NCBI GenBank assembly: GCA_016214285.1
Contig: JACROV010000058.1
Coordinates: 1 to 32,408 of the forward strand
DNA from: Candidatus Omnitrophota bacterium
Lineage (GTDB): Bacteria; Omnitrophota; Gorgyraeia; Zapsychrales; Zapsychraceae
Length of the DNA stretch: 32,408 bases
Reading direction: 5' to 3'
Shown: positions 25,041 through 31,602 of the stretch, piece after piece
How the letters are laid out: each line of letters begins with the position of its first letter
Numbering within the stretch: position 1 is the first letter of the stretch
Notes under the pieces: generated by a model
What the model was told of the DNA's origin: nothing
Seen by the model: only the letters and a program-made list of their open reading frames with translations
Database searches by the model: none
Position numbers and translations under genes: made by a program

Positions 25041-26273
25041 ATGGAGAAGATAGCAATCACCGGAATCGGGATCGTCAGTCCCAGCGGGATGGATAAACGC
25101 AAATTTTGGTCGAATGTCAGCCACGGGCGTTCGGCTGTCGAAAAGATCACGCGTTTTGACGCTTCAAAATACCCGTCGCACATTGCCGGGCATGTGCATG
25201 AGCTCGACGCCTACAGTAACGTGTCCTCGCGGCTTTTGAAGAAGATCGACCTGTTCTCGCACATGGCGCTGGTTGCTTCCGAGCTGGCACTGCAGGACGC
25301 GAAAATAGATCTCCAGCAGGAAAATCTCGAACGTGCCGGGATCTTTATGGGCAACGCGATCGGCGGCTGGTTGTATGCCGAAACGGAATTGCGGGACATG
25401 TACATAGAGGGAAGAGAGGGCGTGAGCCCTTTTATGGCCTCCGCCTGGTTTCCCGCCGCACCGCAGGGACAAGTTTCCATTCATTACGGGATCAAAGGCT
25501 ACAGCAAGACGGTCGTCGCCGACCGGGCGAGTTCTTTGATGGCGATCTCCTACGCGGCCAAGACGCTCATCCGCGGCAAGAATGATTTTATTATCGCCGG
25601 CGGCATGGAAGCGCCGGTCACGCCCTACGCGCTTTTGTGCTGCAACACCTCCGGGATGCTCACGCGCAAAAATGATACGCCGCAGACCGCGTACCGGCCA
25701 TTTGATAGAACGCGCGACGGGTTCGCCATCGCTGAAGGCGCCGGGATCGTTATCCTCGAATCGCAAGACAGAGTGAAAAAACGTAACGCGCATGTGTGCG
25801 CCAATATCATCGGTTACGGGACAACGACCGACGGGGTTGACCGTATTGATCCGGCCAAAGACGGCAAAGAGCTGGCGAATGCCATCTGCATCGCGCTTGA
25901 AGACGCGAAACTGCAACCGTCGCAGATCGATTATATCTGCCTTGATGGCGCGGGCACGCAATTAGGGGACGTGACCGAAACAATGGCGATCAAGCAAGTC
26001 TTCAATGGGAAAGCCAATAAAATTCCTTGCTCCGCGCCAAAGTCCGTTTTCGGCAATATGCTTGGCGCCTGCGGCGCGCTGGATGTCATCACAACAGTGC
26101 TGGCCATGGAACACAGCATGGTCCCTCCGACGATCAACTTGACCGCGCCGGACCCGGAATGCGATCTGGATTATTGTCCCAACAAAGCGCAGAGCAAGGA
26201 AATCAAAAACGCCCTCGTTATTAATCGCGGCAGAGGGGGCATCAACTGTGTTTTGATATTGCAGAGAGCATGA
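25041..26273 (+). CDS. KS-beta / chain-length-factor-like ketosynthase without catalytic residues
   Basis: 410 residues, aligned by eye along its whole length with the preceding KS-alpha (IAITGIGIVSPSG, YGIKGYSKT, IAGGMEAPVTPYALLCCNT, DGFAIAEGAGIVILE, DPECDLDYCPN). The nucleophile Cys is Arg162 (VADRASS), the first His is Asp302 (YICLDGAGT) and the second is Asn339 (SVFGNMLG). It therefore cannot condense or decarboxylate in the normal way and should act as the heterodimer partner that sets chain length. Actinobacterial CLFs usually have Gln at the Cys position, so Arg is unusual. Confidence 0.9.
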   Translation: MEKIAITGIGIVSPSGMDKRKFWSNVSHGRSAVEKITRFDASKYPSHIAGHVHELDAYSNVSSRLLKKIDLFSHMALVASELALQDAKIDLQQENLERAGIFMGNAIGGWLYAETELRDMYIEGREGVSPFMASAWFPAAPQGQVSIHYGIKGYSKTVVADRASSLMAISYAAKTLIRGKNDFIIAGGMEAPVTPYALLCCNTSGMLTRKNDTPQTAYRPFDRTRDGFAIAEGAGIVILESQDRVKKRNAHVCANIIGYGTTTDGVDRIDPAKDGKELANAICIALEDAKLQPSQIDYICLDGAGTQLGDVTETMAIKQVFNGKANKIPCSAPKSVFGNMLGACGALDVITTVLAMEHSMVPPTINLTAPDPECDLDYCPNKAQSKEIKNALVINRGRGGINCVLILQRA

Positions 26274-26277
26274 CTTT

Positions 26278-26337
26278 AGTCATCAGACATCAGACTTCAG
26301 TCGTCAGGCTTTGTCTGAAGACCGACGACTGATGACT
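26278..26337. repeat. Word-repeat hairpin spacer (AGTCATCAGACTTCAG), left of ACP
   Basis: AGTCATCAG (26278-26286) pairs with CTGATGACT (26329-26337); CTTCAG and CTGAAG words repeat inside. Almost the same words recur in the spacer right of the ACP gene (26642-26689). Confidence 0.65.
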
Positions 26338-26364
26338 GAAGACTAAATGAGAAAGGAGTCCAAA

Positions 26365-26637
26365 GTGGCCGTTGAACAAAAGGTTAAAGAAATTTTAAAG
26401 AAAGTGCTTGATATCAAGGAAAGCGAGATCGTCCCCGGCGCCAAGCTGGATGAATCGCTGGGCATCGACTCCACCGAAATGGTGGAGATCTCGGTTGCCA
26501 TCAAAAAGGAATTCGGCATTCCATTAAAGGATAATGAACTGAAGAAAACACAATCCTTCAATGAGATTGTCGCCATTATCGCGGCGAAGAAACCCGCCGG
26601 CAGCAGCCACGGGCCGGGGTGCGGGTGTGGACATTGA
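26365..26637 (+). CDS. Acyl carrier protein with a Cys/His-rich tail
   Basis: 90 residues from GTG 26365, chosen because AAAGGAG (26352-26358) sits 6 bases before it; an ATG at 26347 would add six residues but has no such site. Carries the growing chain on a phosphopantetheine attached to Ser36 in the motif LGIDSTEMVEI. Sequence VKEILKKVLDIKESEIVPGAKLDE is a typical ACP helix I and loop. After the domain (about residue 77) comes GSSHGPGCGCGH, a short tail with two Cys and two His that could bind metal; ordinary ACPs end without it. Context: directly after the KS pair, so this is the PKS carrier. Confidence 0.9.
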   Translation: MAVEQKVKEILKKVLDIKESEIVPGAKLDESLGIDSTEMVEISVAIKKEFGIPLKDNELKKTQSFNEIVAIIAAKKPAGSSHGPGCGCGH

Positions 26638-26641
26638 ATTG

Positions 26642-26689
26642 AGTCGTCAGCTATCAGTCTTCAGTCATCAGATATAATTACTGACGACT
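26642..26689. repeat. Word-repeat hairpin spacer, right of ACP
   Basis: AGTCGTCAG (26642-26650) pairs with CTGACGACT (26681-26689); the middle repeats CAGTCTTCAGTCATCAG words like those of the spacer before the ACP gene. A TATAAT at 26673-26678 lies inside, without a clear -35, 23 bases before the cyclase ATG. Confidence 0.65.
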
Positions 26690-26700
26690 GAAAGCTAAGT

Positions 26701-27501
26701 ATGAAAATCATTGATTTAAGTCTACCGATAGACGACACGCTTGTTGAAACCCACGCGGCCAAGATCGAGCGGATCACCCATGCCGCGGGGGTGGAACACT
26801 TCAATTGGGTCGTCATGCAAAAGCAGCCCGGCGGGCAGGAGCGCTTTGATAAAGGCGAGCGGGTGGCGACTAAAGATGAGATCCCCGACGGGGAGATGCT
26901 TTCGCTGGAGGTCGTCCACTCTTCGGTCCATATGGGCAGCCACGTGGACGCGCCGTTTCATTACGGTTCGATGTGCGAAGGCAAGCCCGCCAGGCAGATC
27001 ATGGATGTCCCGCTCGAATGGTGTTACGGCCCCGGCATTGTCCTGGATTTTACCCATCTGAAGTTCCCGGATTTCATCGACAGAGAAAAGGTCGTTGCCG
27101 CTTTGAAGAAGATCAATTACAAGCTCAAGCCCATGGACGTCGTTTTGTTTTATACTGGCGGCGACAAACTGCTAGGCACGGATGATTACGTTAACAAATA
27201 TGTTGGCTTGGTCCCCAGCGCGGTCGAATATCTTTTAGATTGCGGCATCAAGATGATGGGCATCGACACCATCGGCCTTGACCGGCCGTGCTTTCTGATG
27301 TTCAAGGAATTTTTGACAACGAAGGACAAAAGCAAGATCTGGCCGTGCCACTTTCTTGGCCGACGAAGAGAGTATTGTCACATGGAGCGTCTTGGAAATT
27401 TAGGATCCATTCCAAGGCCTTTTGGGTTCACGATATCTTGTTTACCAGTGAAAGTTAAAAATGCAGGTGCCGGGTGGTGCCGGGCAGTGGCAATTATTTA
27501 A
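26701..27501 (+). CDS. PF04199-type cyclase family protein
   Basis: 266 residues. The family (kynurenine formamidase-like / putative polyketide cyclase) uses a metal site in H-x-G-(S/T)-H-x-D-A-P-x-H, here VHMGSHVDAPFHYG near residue 80. The later GIDTIGLDRP and the C-terminal GFTISCLPVKVKNAGAGWCRAVAII are also family features, so the protein is complete. In a PKS cluster it may close a ring or hydrolyse the product; formamidase or amidohydrolase activity is the alternative. No clear ribosome-binding site; the gene follows a hairpin spacer. Confidence 0.85.
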   Translation: MKIIDLSLPIDDTLVETHAAKIERITHAAGVEHFNWVVMQKQPGGQERFDKGERVATKDEIPDGEMLSLEVVHSSVHMGSHVDAPFHYGSMCEGKPARQIMDVPLEWCYGPGIVLDFTHLKFPDFIDREKVVAALKKINYKLKPMDVVLFYTGGDKLLGTDDYVNKYVGLVPSAVEYLLDCGIKMMGIDTIGLDRPCFLMFKEFLTTKDKSKIWPCHFLGRRREYCHMERLGNLGSIPRPFGFTISCLPVKVKNAGAGWCRAVAII

Positions 27502-27510
27502 TTGCCACTG
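27485..27510 (+). repeat. 11-bp hairpin across the cyclase stop codon
   Basis: CAGTGGCAATT (27485-27495) pairs with AATTGCCACTG (27500-27510) over the loop ATTT. The TAA stop (27499-27501) lies in it. No U tract follows, so it is a palindrome rather than a standard terminator. Confidence 0.6.
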
Positions 27511-27537
27511 CTTGCGAGGCAGGGTTGTGGCAATCAT

Positions 27538-28119
27538 ATGAAGATCAAGAATGTTTATATCATCGCCGGGCCCAACGGCAGCGGCAAGACGACGTTTGCC
27601 AGAGAATTTCTACCCGGCTATGCTCGTTGTCCGAATTTTGTGAACGCCGATCTCATCGCGCAGGGACTTTCGCCTTTTTCGCCGGCTGCGGCCGCGATAA
27701 AATCCGGAAGGCTGGTACTGGAAGAAATCCGAAGGTTTGCGCACAAACACGCGGAGTTTGGATTTGAAACAACGCTTTCGGGCAAATCATACGTTAATCT
27801 TCTGAAGGTATTGAAGAGGCAGGGATATAAGTTACATCTTTTCTTTTTGTGGGTGCCGGGCCCGGATTTGGCCGTCGCGCGCATTAAGGACAGGGTCGCC
27901 GAAGGCGGGCACAATGTTCCGGTTCAGGACGTGAAGCGCCGTTTCAATCGTTCCATTTCCAATTTTTTCAGACTCTATGAGCCGCTTCTGGATTCCTGGA
28001 TGTTTTTTAATAACGCGGAGTCCGTCCCGATATTGATCGCGAAAAGGAAGAATGGGCAGGCAGAGATCATTGACAGGGAATTGTTTCAGGGAATTCAAAG
28101 AAATGTAAAGGAACAATGA
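27538..28119 (+). CDS. Zeta-toxin family kinase
   Basis: 193 residues from ATG 27538, which puts the family's N-terminal VYIIAGPNGSGKTTFAREFLP in place (the frame is open further up to 27502). Walker A is GPNGSGKTT; FVNADLIAQGLSPF and FGFETTLSGKSYVNLLK are the substrate-binding marks of zeta-like P-loop kinases; AVARIKDRVAEGGHNVP is the lid segment with arginines. Such proteins phosphorylate UDP-N-acetylglucosamine or a related substrate and are usually neutralised by a small partner; the next gene overlaps by 4 bp and is a candidate antitoxin. Confidence 0.85.
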   Translation: MKIKNVYIIAGPNGSGKTTFAREFLPGYARCPNFVNADLIAQGLSPFSPAAAAIKSGRLVLEEIRRFAHKHAEFGFETTLSGKSYVNLLKVLKRQGYKLHLFFLWVPGPDLAVARIKDRVAEGGHNVPVQDVKRRFNRSISNFFRLYEPLLDSWMFFNNAESVPILIAKRKNGQAEIIDRELFQGIQRNVKEQ

Positions 28120-28277
28120 AAAAACGTCTGTCATTGCAAGATAAGGCGGAACTCGCCATGAAGGAGGCGGTTCGCAAGGTTGTCGAACGCCATAAAAAAA
28201 CCGGGCGGCCGCTGGCGGTCTGGGAAAACGGCAAGGTGCGGCATATTTCCGCCGCCGAGGCGTTGCGCAAGCGGTAA
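28116..28277 (+). CDS. Small basic protein, putative antitoxin of the zeta-like toxin
   Basis: 53 residues: begins MKKRLSLQDKAELAMKEAV and ends HISAAEALRKR. ATG overlaps the toxin stop (ATGA, 28116-28119), so the pair is translationally coupled. It has a helical N-terminus followed by a short TGRPLAVWENGKV turn-strand. Small proteins of this type commonly lie next to zeta-like P-loop proteins. Too short for a firm family call. Confidence 0.7.
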   Translation: MKKRLSLQDKAELAMKEAVRKVVERHKKTGRPLAVWENGKVRHISAAEALRKR

Positions 28278-28295
28278 CGCAGAGGCGGGGGAAGC

Positions 28296-28341
28296 GAATT
28301 GAGTCGGTACCGACTCAATTCGGCAGGCGCCTGCCGAATTG
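28296..28341. repeat. Two overlapping 26-bp perfect palindromes
   Basis: 28296-28321 (half-site GAATTGAGTCGGT) and 28316-28341 (half-site CAATTCGGCAGGC) are each exactly equal to their own reverse complement and share CAATTC (28316-28321). They lie just after the toxin/antitoxin pair. They may be a binding site, a recombination or element end, or a member of a dispersed palindrome family. Confidence 0.85.
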
Positions 28342-28386
28342 GCCGGGCTGAATTTAACAGTTAACTGCGGAATTTGGGGAAGATGA

Positions 28387-28620
28387 GATGAAGAGAGCGC
28401 GTGGTATTTACGGCCTTGGGCATATTGGAGCGGTATAGGATTAGTCGGTTTAGGACTTATATATTTGCTGCCTACGTATTTTGACCAAACTTTCTGGAAA
28501 GATACAGATATGTACAAATTACATGCCCTTCTAGAGATACATGTGCCAAGAATCCTGTTTATCATTTGGTTAATTCATTTCAACCGTCCCAGCGCGAGAA
28601 GACAATTTTTAAAACAATAG
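28387..28620 (+). pseudogene. Possible small membrane protein with no start codon
   Basis: An open frame of 78 codons ends at TAG 28618-28620, inside the ribosome-binding site region of the next gene. It encodes a W/Y-rich start (ESAWYLRPWAYW), one hydrophobic helix (SGIGLVGLGLIYLL) and a second (RILFIIWLIHF), then a basic tail. There is no ATG before residue 42, and a TGA lies immediately upstream. An ATG at 28383 in another frame suggests one missing base. It may be a truncated or frameshifted gene, or chance. No family recognised. Confidence 0.35.
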
Positions 28621-28632
28621 AGGAGGTTTTAA

Positions 28633-29088
28633 ATGGCCCACACAAGAAACGAGATCACGATCAACGCGCCGTATGAATTGGTGTTCGACATTTCCAACAA
28701 GATCGAACGCTGGACGGAGTTGTTCGGCAAGGAATACGCCAAGGCGGAGGTGCTGGAGCGCAAGGGCAATGAGATCACGTTCCGCTTGACCGACGAGGAC
28801 GGCAAGTCCTGGGTGTCCAAGCGCTGGCTGGATAAAGAACACCGTTATGCTGTGGCTTCCCGTCATGAGCCGATGTTCCCGTTCATCTACATGAAGATCG
28901 TCTGGTTCTACATCGAAGTTCCCGAAGGGATCAAGATGATCTGGGTCCAGGATTTTGAAATGGACCCCAAGTTCACCAAATTCACCGGGGAGCAGATCGA
29001 GGGGTTTATTAATCAGCATTCCCGCGATAATATGAAGATATTTAAAGAAGTGATCGAGAAAGAAGCATTAGCAGCGGCTAAGAAATAA
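28633..29088 (+). CDS. Aromatase/cyclase of the TcmN/WhiE type (SRPBCC fold)
   Basis: 151 residues behind AGGAGG (28621-28626). The whole protein follows the single-domain aromatase/cyclases of type II PKS: HTRNEITINAPYELVFDISNKIERW, LFGKEYAKAEVLERKGN, SWVSKRWLDK, PFIYMKIVWFYIEVPEG, IKMIWVQDFEM, and the last helix INQHSRDNMKIFKEVIEKE. In tetracenomycin and spore-pigment systems these fold the nascent poly-beta-ketone and aromatise the first rings. This is the strongest hint that the KS pair makes an aromatic polyketide. The resemblance is judged by eye. Confidence 0.88.
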   Translation: MAHTRNEITINAPYELVFDISNKIERWTELFGKEYAKAEVLERKGNEITFRLTDEDGKSWVSKRWLDKEHRYAVASRHEPMFPFIYMKIVWFYIEVPEGIKMIWVQDFEMDPKFTKFTGEQIEGFINQHSRDNMKIFKEVIEKEALAAAKK

Positions 29089-29091
29089 TAA

Positions 29092-29207
29092 AATCACAAA
29101 TTACAAACCACAGATTACAAACAAATCACAATTTCAAAATCATAATTCCAAAACCGTTTGTAATTTGAAATTTGGATTTTGTTTGTGATTTGGAATTTGT
29201 ATATTGT
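29092..29207. repeat. Word-repeat hairpin spacer (AATCACAAATTACAAAC)
   Basis: CAAATCACAA (29122-29131) pairs with TTGTGATTTG (29183-29192), and ATTACAAAC (29114-29122) with GTTTGTAAT (29156-29164). The left half is built from AAATCACAAATTACAAAC-type words, the right half from their complements. No gene between 29089 and 29212. Confidence 0.65.
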
Positions 29208-29212
29208 GATCT

Positions 29213-30343
29213 ATGAATTCTAAGACATTTATCATTTTCTTCATCTGCTTGGGCAACATCGCCATTTCCTTCAATACCGGCGCGGTGGCCGCCGCAATTC
29301 CGCTGATTGCCGCTGATTTCCAGACCACGGATTTTGTCGTCGCCAGAATCGTCCCCTATTATATGATCCCCTACGGGCTCGGCGCGCTTTTGTACGCGCC
29401 CTTGACGCGGTTTTTTACCTACCGTGCTATCCTTGTCACGGCCATGACGGTCTTCGCGATCTTCAGCCTGATCGCCGGGATGAGCCAGTCGCTGACGACG
29501 ATCTTTCTGGCCCAGGTCGCGGCGGGGATCGCGGCGGCGAGTTCAACGCCGCTGGGCCTGATGATGATCGGTGATTTCTTCGAGAAGAATGTGCGCGGAC
29601 GCCTGGTCGGGACGTATTTCGGCTGCAGTTTCTTTGCCGCGGTCGGCGGGATGATCTTTATGGGCACGGTGCATTGGCGCTGGCTTTTTTTTATTCCCGC
29701 TGTCCTGGGCGCGGCCACGGCCCTATGCTGGATATTTTTCAATAACCCGCGGGTCAACCAGGGACACAAGGGAAGTATCGATTACCTCAAGGCGCTGGCG
29801 AGGCCCCACATCCGCAACGTGTTCCTCTTGATCTTCGCGATGAGCTTTCTCTATCACGGCGTCCATAAATGGTACGGGGTATTTCTCACGCGCGAATATG
29901 GCCTGGACAAAGGCGCGATCAGTCTTATCCTGATCGTCGCCGCCCTGGCCGGCCTGACGGGTCAGCAGATCGGCGGATATCTGTCGGACAAAAAGGGGCG
30001 CCTGACGGCTTCGTACGCCGGTATGGGCGCTCTCGCGGCCGGTGTCATTCTGTTATCCGTTCACTTTCCGATCTCTTTGGTCGTGGCCATCCTCGCTTTG
30101 ATCGCCGTCGGCTGGACGATCAGCCATAATTCGGTCTCGACCGTCTTGACCGATTTCCCGGATGACGACCGGCCGCTCATCGCGAGCCTGAACTCTTCGG
30201 TGCGCTTCATCAGCGGAGGGCTGGGATTCAGCGCCAGCAAATCTTTTGTGGCCCAAAGTTTTAGTTTGACATTTTTCGGGATCGGGGTTTTAATACTTCT
30301 ATTAATATTTATTATAAAAAGTATATTAACTATAGAACACTGA
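29213..30343 (+). CDS. MFS transporter
   Basis: 376 residues, almost all hydrophobic, with about 11-12 membrane segments. It has the MFS signature region LYAPLTRFFTYRAILVT (loop 2-3) and GGYLSDKKGRLTASY in the second half. Drug- or sugar-exporter-like; in this cluster it is a reasonable exporter or self-resistance pump for the polyketide. There is no visible ribosome-binding site directly after the hairpin spacer. The SDR gene follows after 15 bases. Confidence 0.88.
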   Translation: MNSKTFIIFFICLGNIAISFNTGAVAAAIPLIAADFQTTDFVVARIVPYYMIPYGLGALLYAPLTRFFTYRAILVTAMTVFAIFSLIAGMSQSLTTIFLAQVAAGIAAASSTPLGLMMIGDFFEKNVRGRLVGTYFGCSFFAAVGGMIFMGTVHWRWLFFIPAVLGAATALCWIFFNNPRVNQGHKGSIDYLKALARPHIRNVFLLIFAMSFLYHGVHKWYGVFLTREYGLDKGAISLILIVAALAGLTGQQIGGYLSDKKGRLTASYAGMGALAAGVILLSVHFPISLVVAILALIAVGWTISHNSVSTVLTDFPDDDRPLIASLNSSVRFISGGLGFSASKSFVAQSFSLTFFGIGVLILLLIFIIKSILTIEH

Positions 30344-30358
30344 TAAACAGGGGAAACG

Positions 30359-31138
30359 ATGACACAACCGGCCATAAAAGGAAAGAACGCGATCATCACC
30401 GGGGCGAGCCGCGGCATTGGCAAGGCGATCGCGCTTCGTCTGGCGCAACATGGCGTCAATCTGGTTTTGGCGGCGCGCACGCAAGGGCCATTGGACGCGG
30501 CCGTTAAAGAAATCAAGGGAAAATACGGCGTTGACGCGATCGGCATCCCCGCCGATGTCGGCAAGCTTGAAGATCTCAAGAACCTGGTCAATAAGGCGAC
30601 AACGTATTTTAAAAAGATCGACATTTTAGTCAACGTCGCCGGTGTCTCCAGCCAACATCCCTTTCACCAGCAGCCCATTGAAGAAATGGAAATGCTCGCC
30701 AATGTTAATTATTTAGGTTATGTCCGTTTGATCCGCCTGGTCATCCCGCAGATGGTCGAGCGTAAAGAGGGGCACATCATTAGCGTCGTTTCCGGATCGA
30801 CGCTGGTGGACCCGATCCCTCGCGGATTCCTGACGTATAGTTCATTGAAGATGGGCTTGCGGGCTTTCCTGAAAGGTCTGTTTTGGGAGATGCGCGAGCA
30901 TAATATCAAGGTCACGTCGTTGCTGCCGGGTGTTGTGGCCAGCGACCTGACGGACCACCTTAAAGACGTCGCGGTCGAGCAGCGGGACCGGTTGATGTCC
31001 CCGGAGGCGGTGGCGGACATGGTCATCTTCGCGCTTTCCTGCCCGGCGAATTCCAATCCGCTGGAGCTGGCGGTGATCAATCAACTGACGACGTGGACCA
31101 AGCCGATCATTGATTATAAGCAGACGCAAGCTAAATGA
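30359..31138 (+). CDS. SDR-family ketoreductase
   Basis: 259 residues behind AGGGGAAACG. A classical short-chain dehydrogenase: N-terminal IITGASRGIGKAIA, NVAG near residue 95, SVVSGS, catalytic YSSLK (Tyr-xxx-Lys), and LLPGVVASDLTDHL. It reduces a carbonyl with NAD(P)H. In type II PKS loci such an enzyme usually reduces one keto group of the poly-beta-ketone; fatty-acid or sugar substrates are also possible. It is the last gene of the tightly packed cluster, and its stop lies in the hairpin at 31133-31178. Confidence 0.9.
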   Translation: MTQPAIKGKNAIITGASRGIGKAIALRLAQHGVNLVLAARTQGPLDAAVKEIKGKYGVDAIGIPADVGKLEDLKNLVNKATTYFKKIDILVNVAGVSSQHPFHQQPIEEMEMLANVNYLGYVRLIRLVIPQMVERKEGHIISVVSGSTLVDPIPRGFLTYSSLKMGLRAFLKGLFWEMREHNIKVTSLLPGVVASDLTDHLKDVAVEQRDRLMSPEAVADMVIFALSCPANSNPLELAVINQLTTWTKPIIDYKQTQAK

Positions 31139-31248
31139 CCCTTTCCCTATTTTCGATTTGATTGGAAAAGGGTCATTTACCCCCGCAGTTTTGTTTTGCT
31201 TTGTTTCGCTTTGCTTCGCAAATCGAAACAAAAGCGAAACAGCGGGGG
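31133..31248 (+). repeat. Two consecutive hairpins after the SDR gene
   Basis: The first hairpin pairs 31133-31146 with 31164-31178 (AAATGACCCTTT.. and ..AAAGGGTCATTT, one unpaired A) and contains the SDR stop codon. The second pairs CCCCCGC (31180-31186) with GCGGGGG (31242-31248), and inside it GTTTCGCT (31203-31210) with AGCGAAAC (31233-31240), with TTTCGC-like words repeated. Possibly the end of the transcription unit. No gene before 31268. Confidence 0.6.
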
Positions 31249-31267
31249 GGGAGAGGGGAGAAAACCA

Positions 31268-31501
31268 ATGGACAAAACAATCGCCACATTCAAAAAGAAC
31301 AAGTTCCAGGAGATCCGCGTCGGCATCCGTGAATTCAAGGGCAACGACCTCGTGGACATCCGGACCTGGACGATGACCCAGGGCTCCAATGAAATGGTCC
31401 CGACGGCCAAAGGGGTTTCGATCAACGTGAGCCTTTTCGCGGAGCTGAAAAAATCCCTCACCGAGGTCGAAAACGCCCTCAAAGAAAACCGCATGCTTTG
31501 A
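31268..31501 (+). CDS. PC4/p15-like small DNA-binding protein
   Basis: 77 residues from ATG 31268, behind GAGGGGAG. The sequence FKKNKFQEIRVGIREFKGNDLVDIRTWT and TAKGVSINVSLFAELKKSLTEVENAL resembles the bacterial PC4-like (transcriptional coactivator p15) domain: four beta strands and a helix binding single-stranded DNA. Such proteins may affect transcription or repair. It starts after a hairpin-rich spacer and ends in a terminator, so it is likely its own unit. The family call is by pattern. Confidence 0.7.
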   Translation: MDKTIATFKKNKFQEIRVGIREFKGNDLVDIRTWTMTQGSNEMVPTAKGVSINVSLFAELKKSLTEVENALKENRML

Positions 31502-31525
31502 AAAAATGGTTTTAACCATTTTTTC
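31500..31525 (+). terminator. Intrinsic terminator after the PC4-like gene
   Basis: GAAAAAATGGTT (31500-31511) pairs perfectly with AACCATTTTTTC (31514-31525) over a 2-base loop, with the A and T runs giving a U tract on either strand (bidirectional). The TGA stop (31499-31501) overlaps its left arm. Confidence 0.7.
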
Positions 31526-31560
31526 ATCCCGAGGAGCAAGGCGACGAGGGATCTCACCAG
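31526..31560. repeat. Possible dispersed repeat (ATCCCGAGGAGC...GACGAGGGATCT)
   Basis: CCCGAGGAGCAAGGCGACGA followed by GGGATCTCACC. The inner part is partly self-complementary (ATCCC/GGGAT, GAGGAGC and GACGAGG). Similar phrases recur as intergenic repeats in many bacterial genomes, but no second copy was seen in this window. Confidence 0.35.
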
Positions 31561-31602
31561 AGAAACAATATTAACGAGCAGGGATTACCTCAAATAAAAT
31601 CT

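Noticed and set aside
25164-25961. 265-codon minus-strand frame opposite KS-beta
   Set aside because: KS-beta is conserved along its whole length; the reverse frame is a shadow.
23695-26273. Two ordinary FabF genes of fatty-acid synthesis
   Set aside because: The second has lost Cys-His-His, and the neighbouring aromatase/cyclase, cyclase and exporter fit a type II PKS; fabD, fabH or fabZ are absent nearby.
28131-28565. 144-codon minus-strand frame after the toxin
   Set aside because: It crosses the coupled antitoxin gene and both perfect palindromes and has no protein-like pattern.
22110-29207. A CRISPR array as explanation of the word-repeat spacers
   Set aside because: There are no regular direct repeats of 23-47 bases with unique spacers and no cas genes; the words are short and mirrored.
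31177-31557. Minus-strand frames around the PC4-like gene
   Set aside because: They cross hairpins and the terminator and only mirror the + strand gene.
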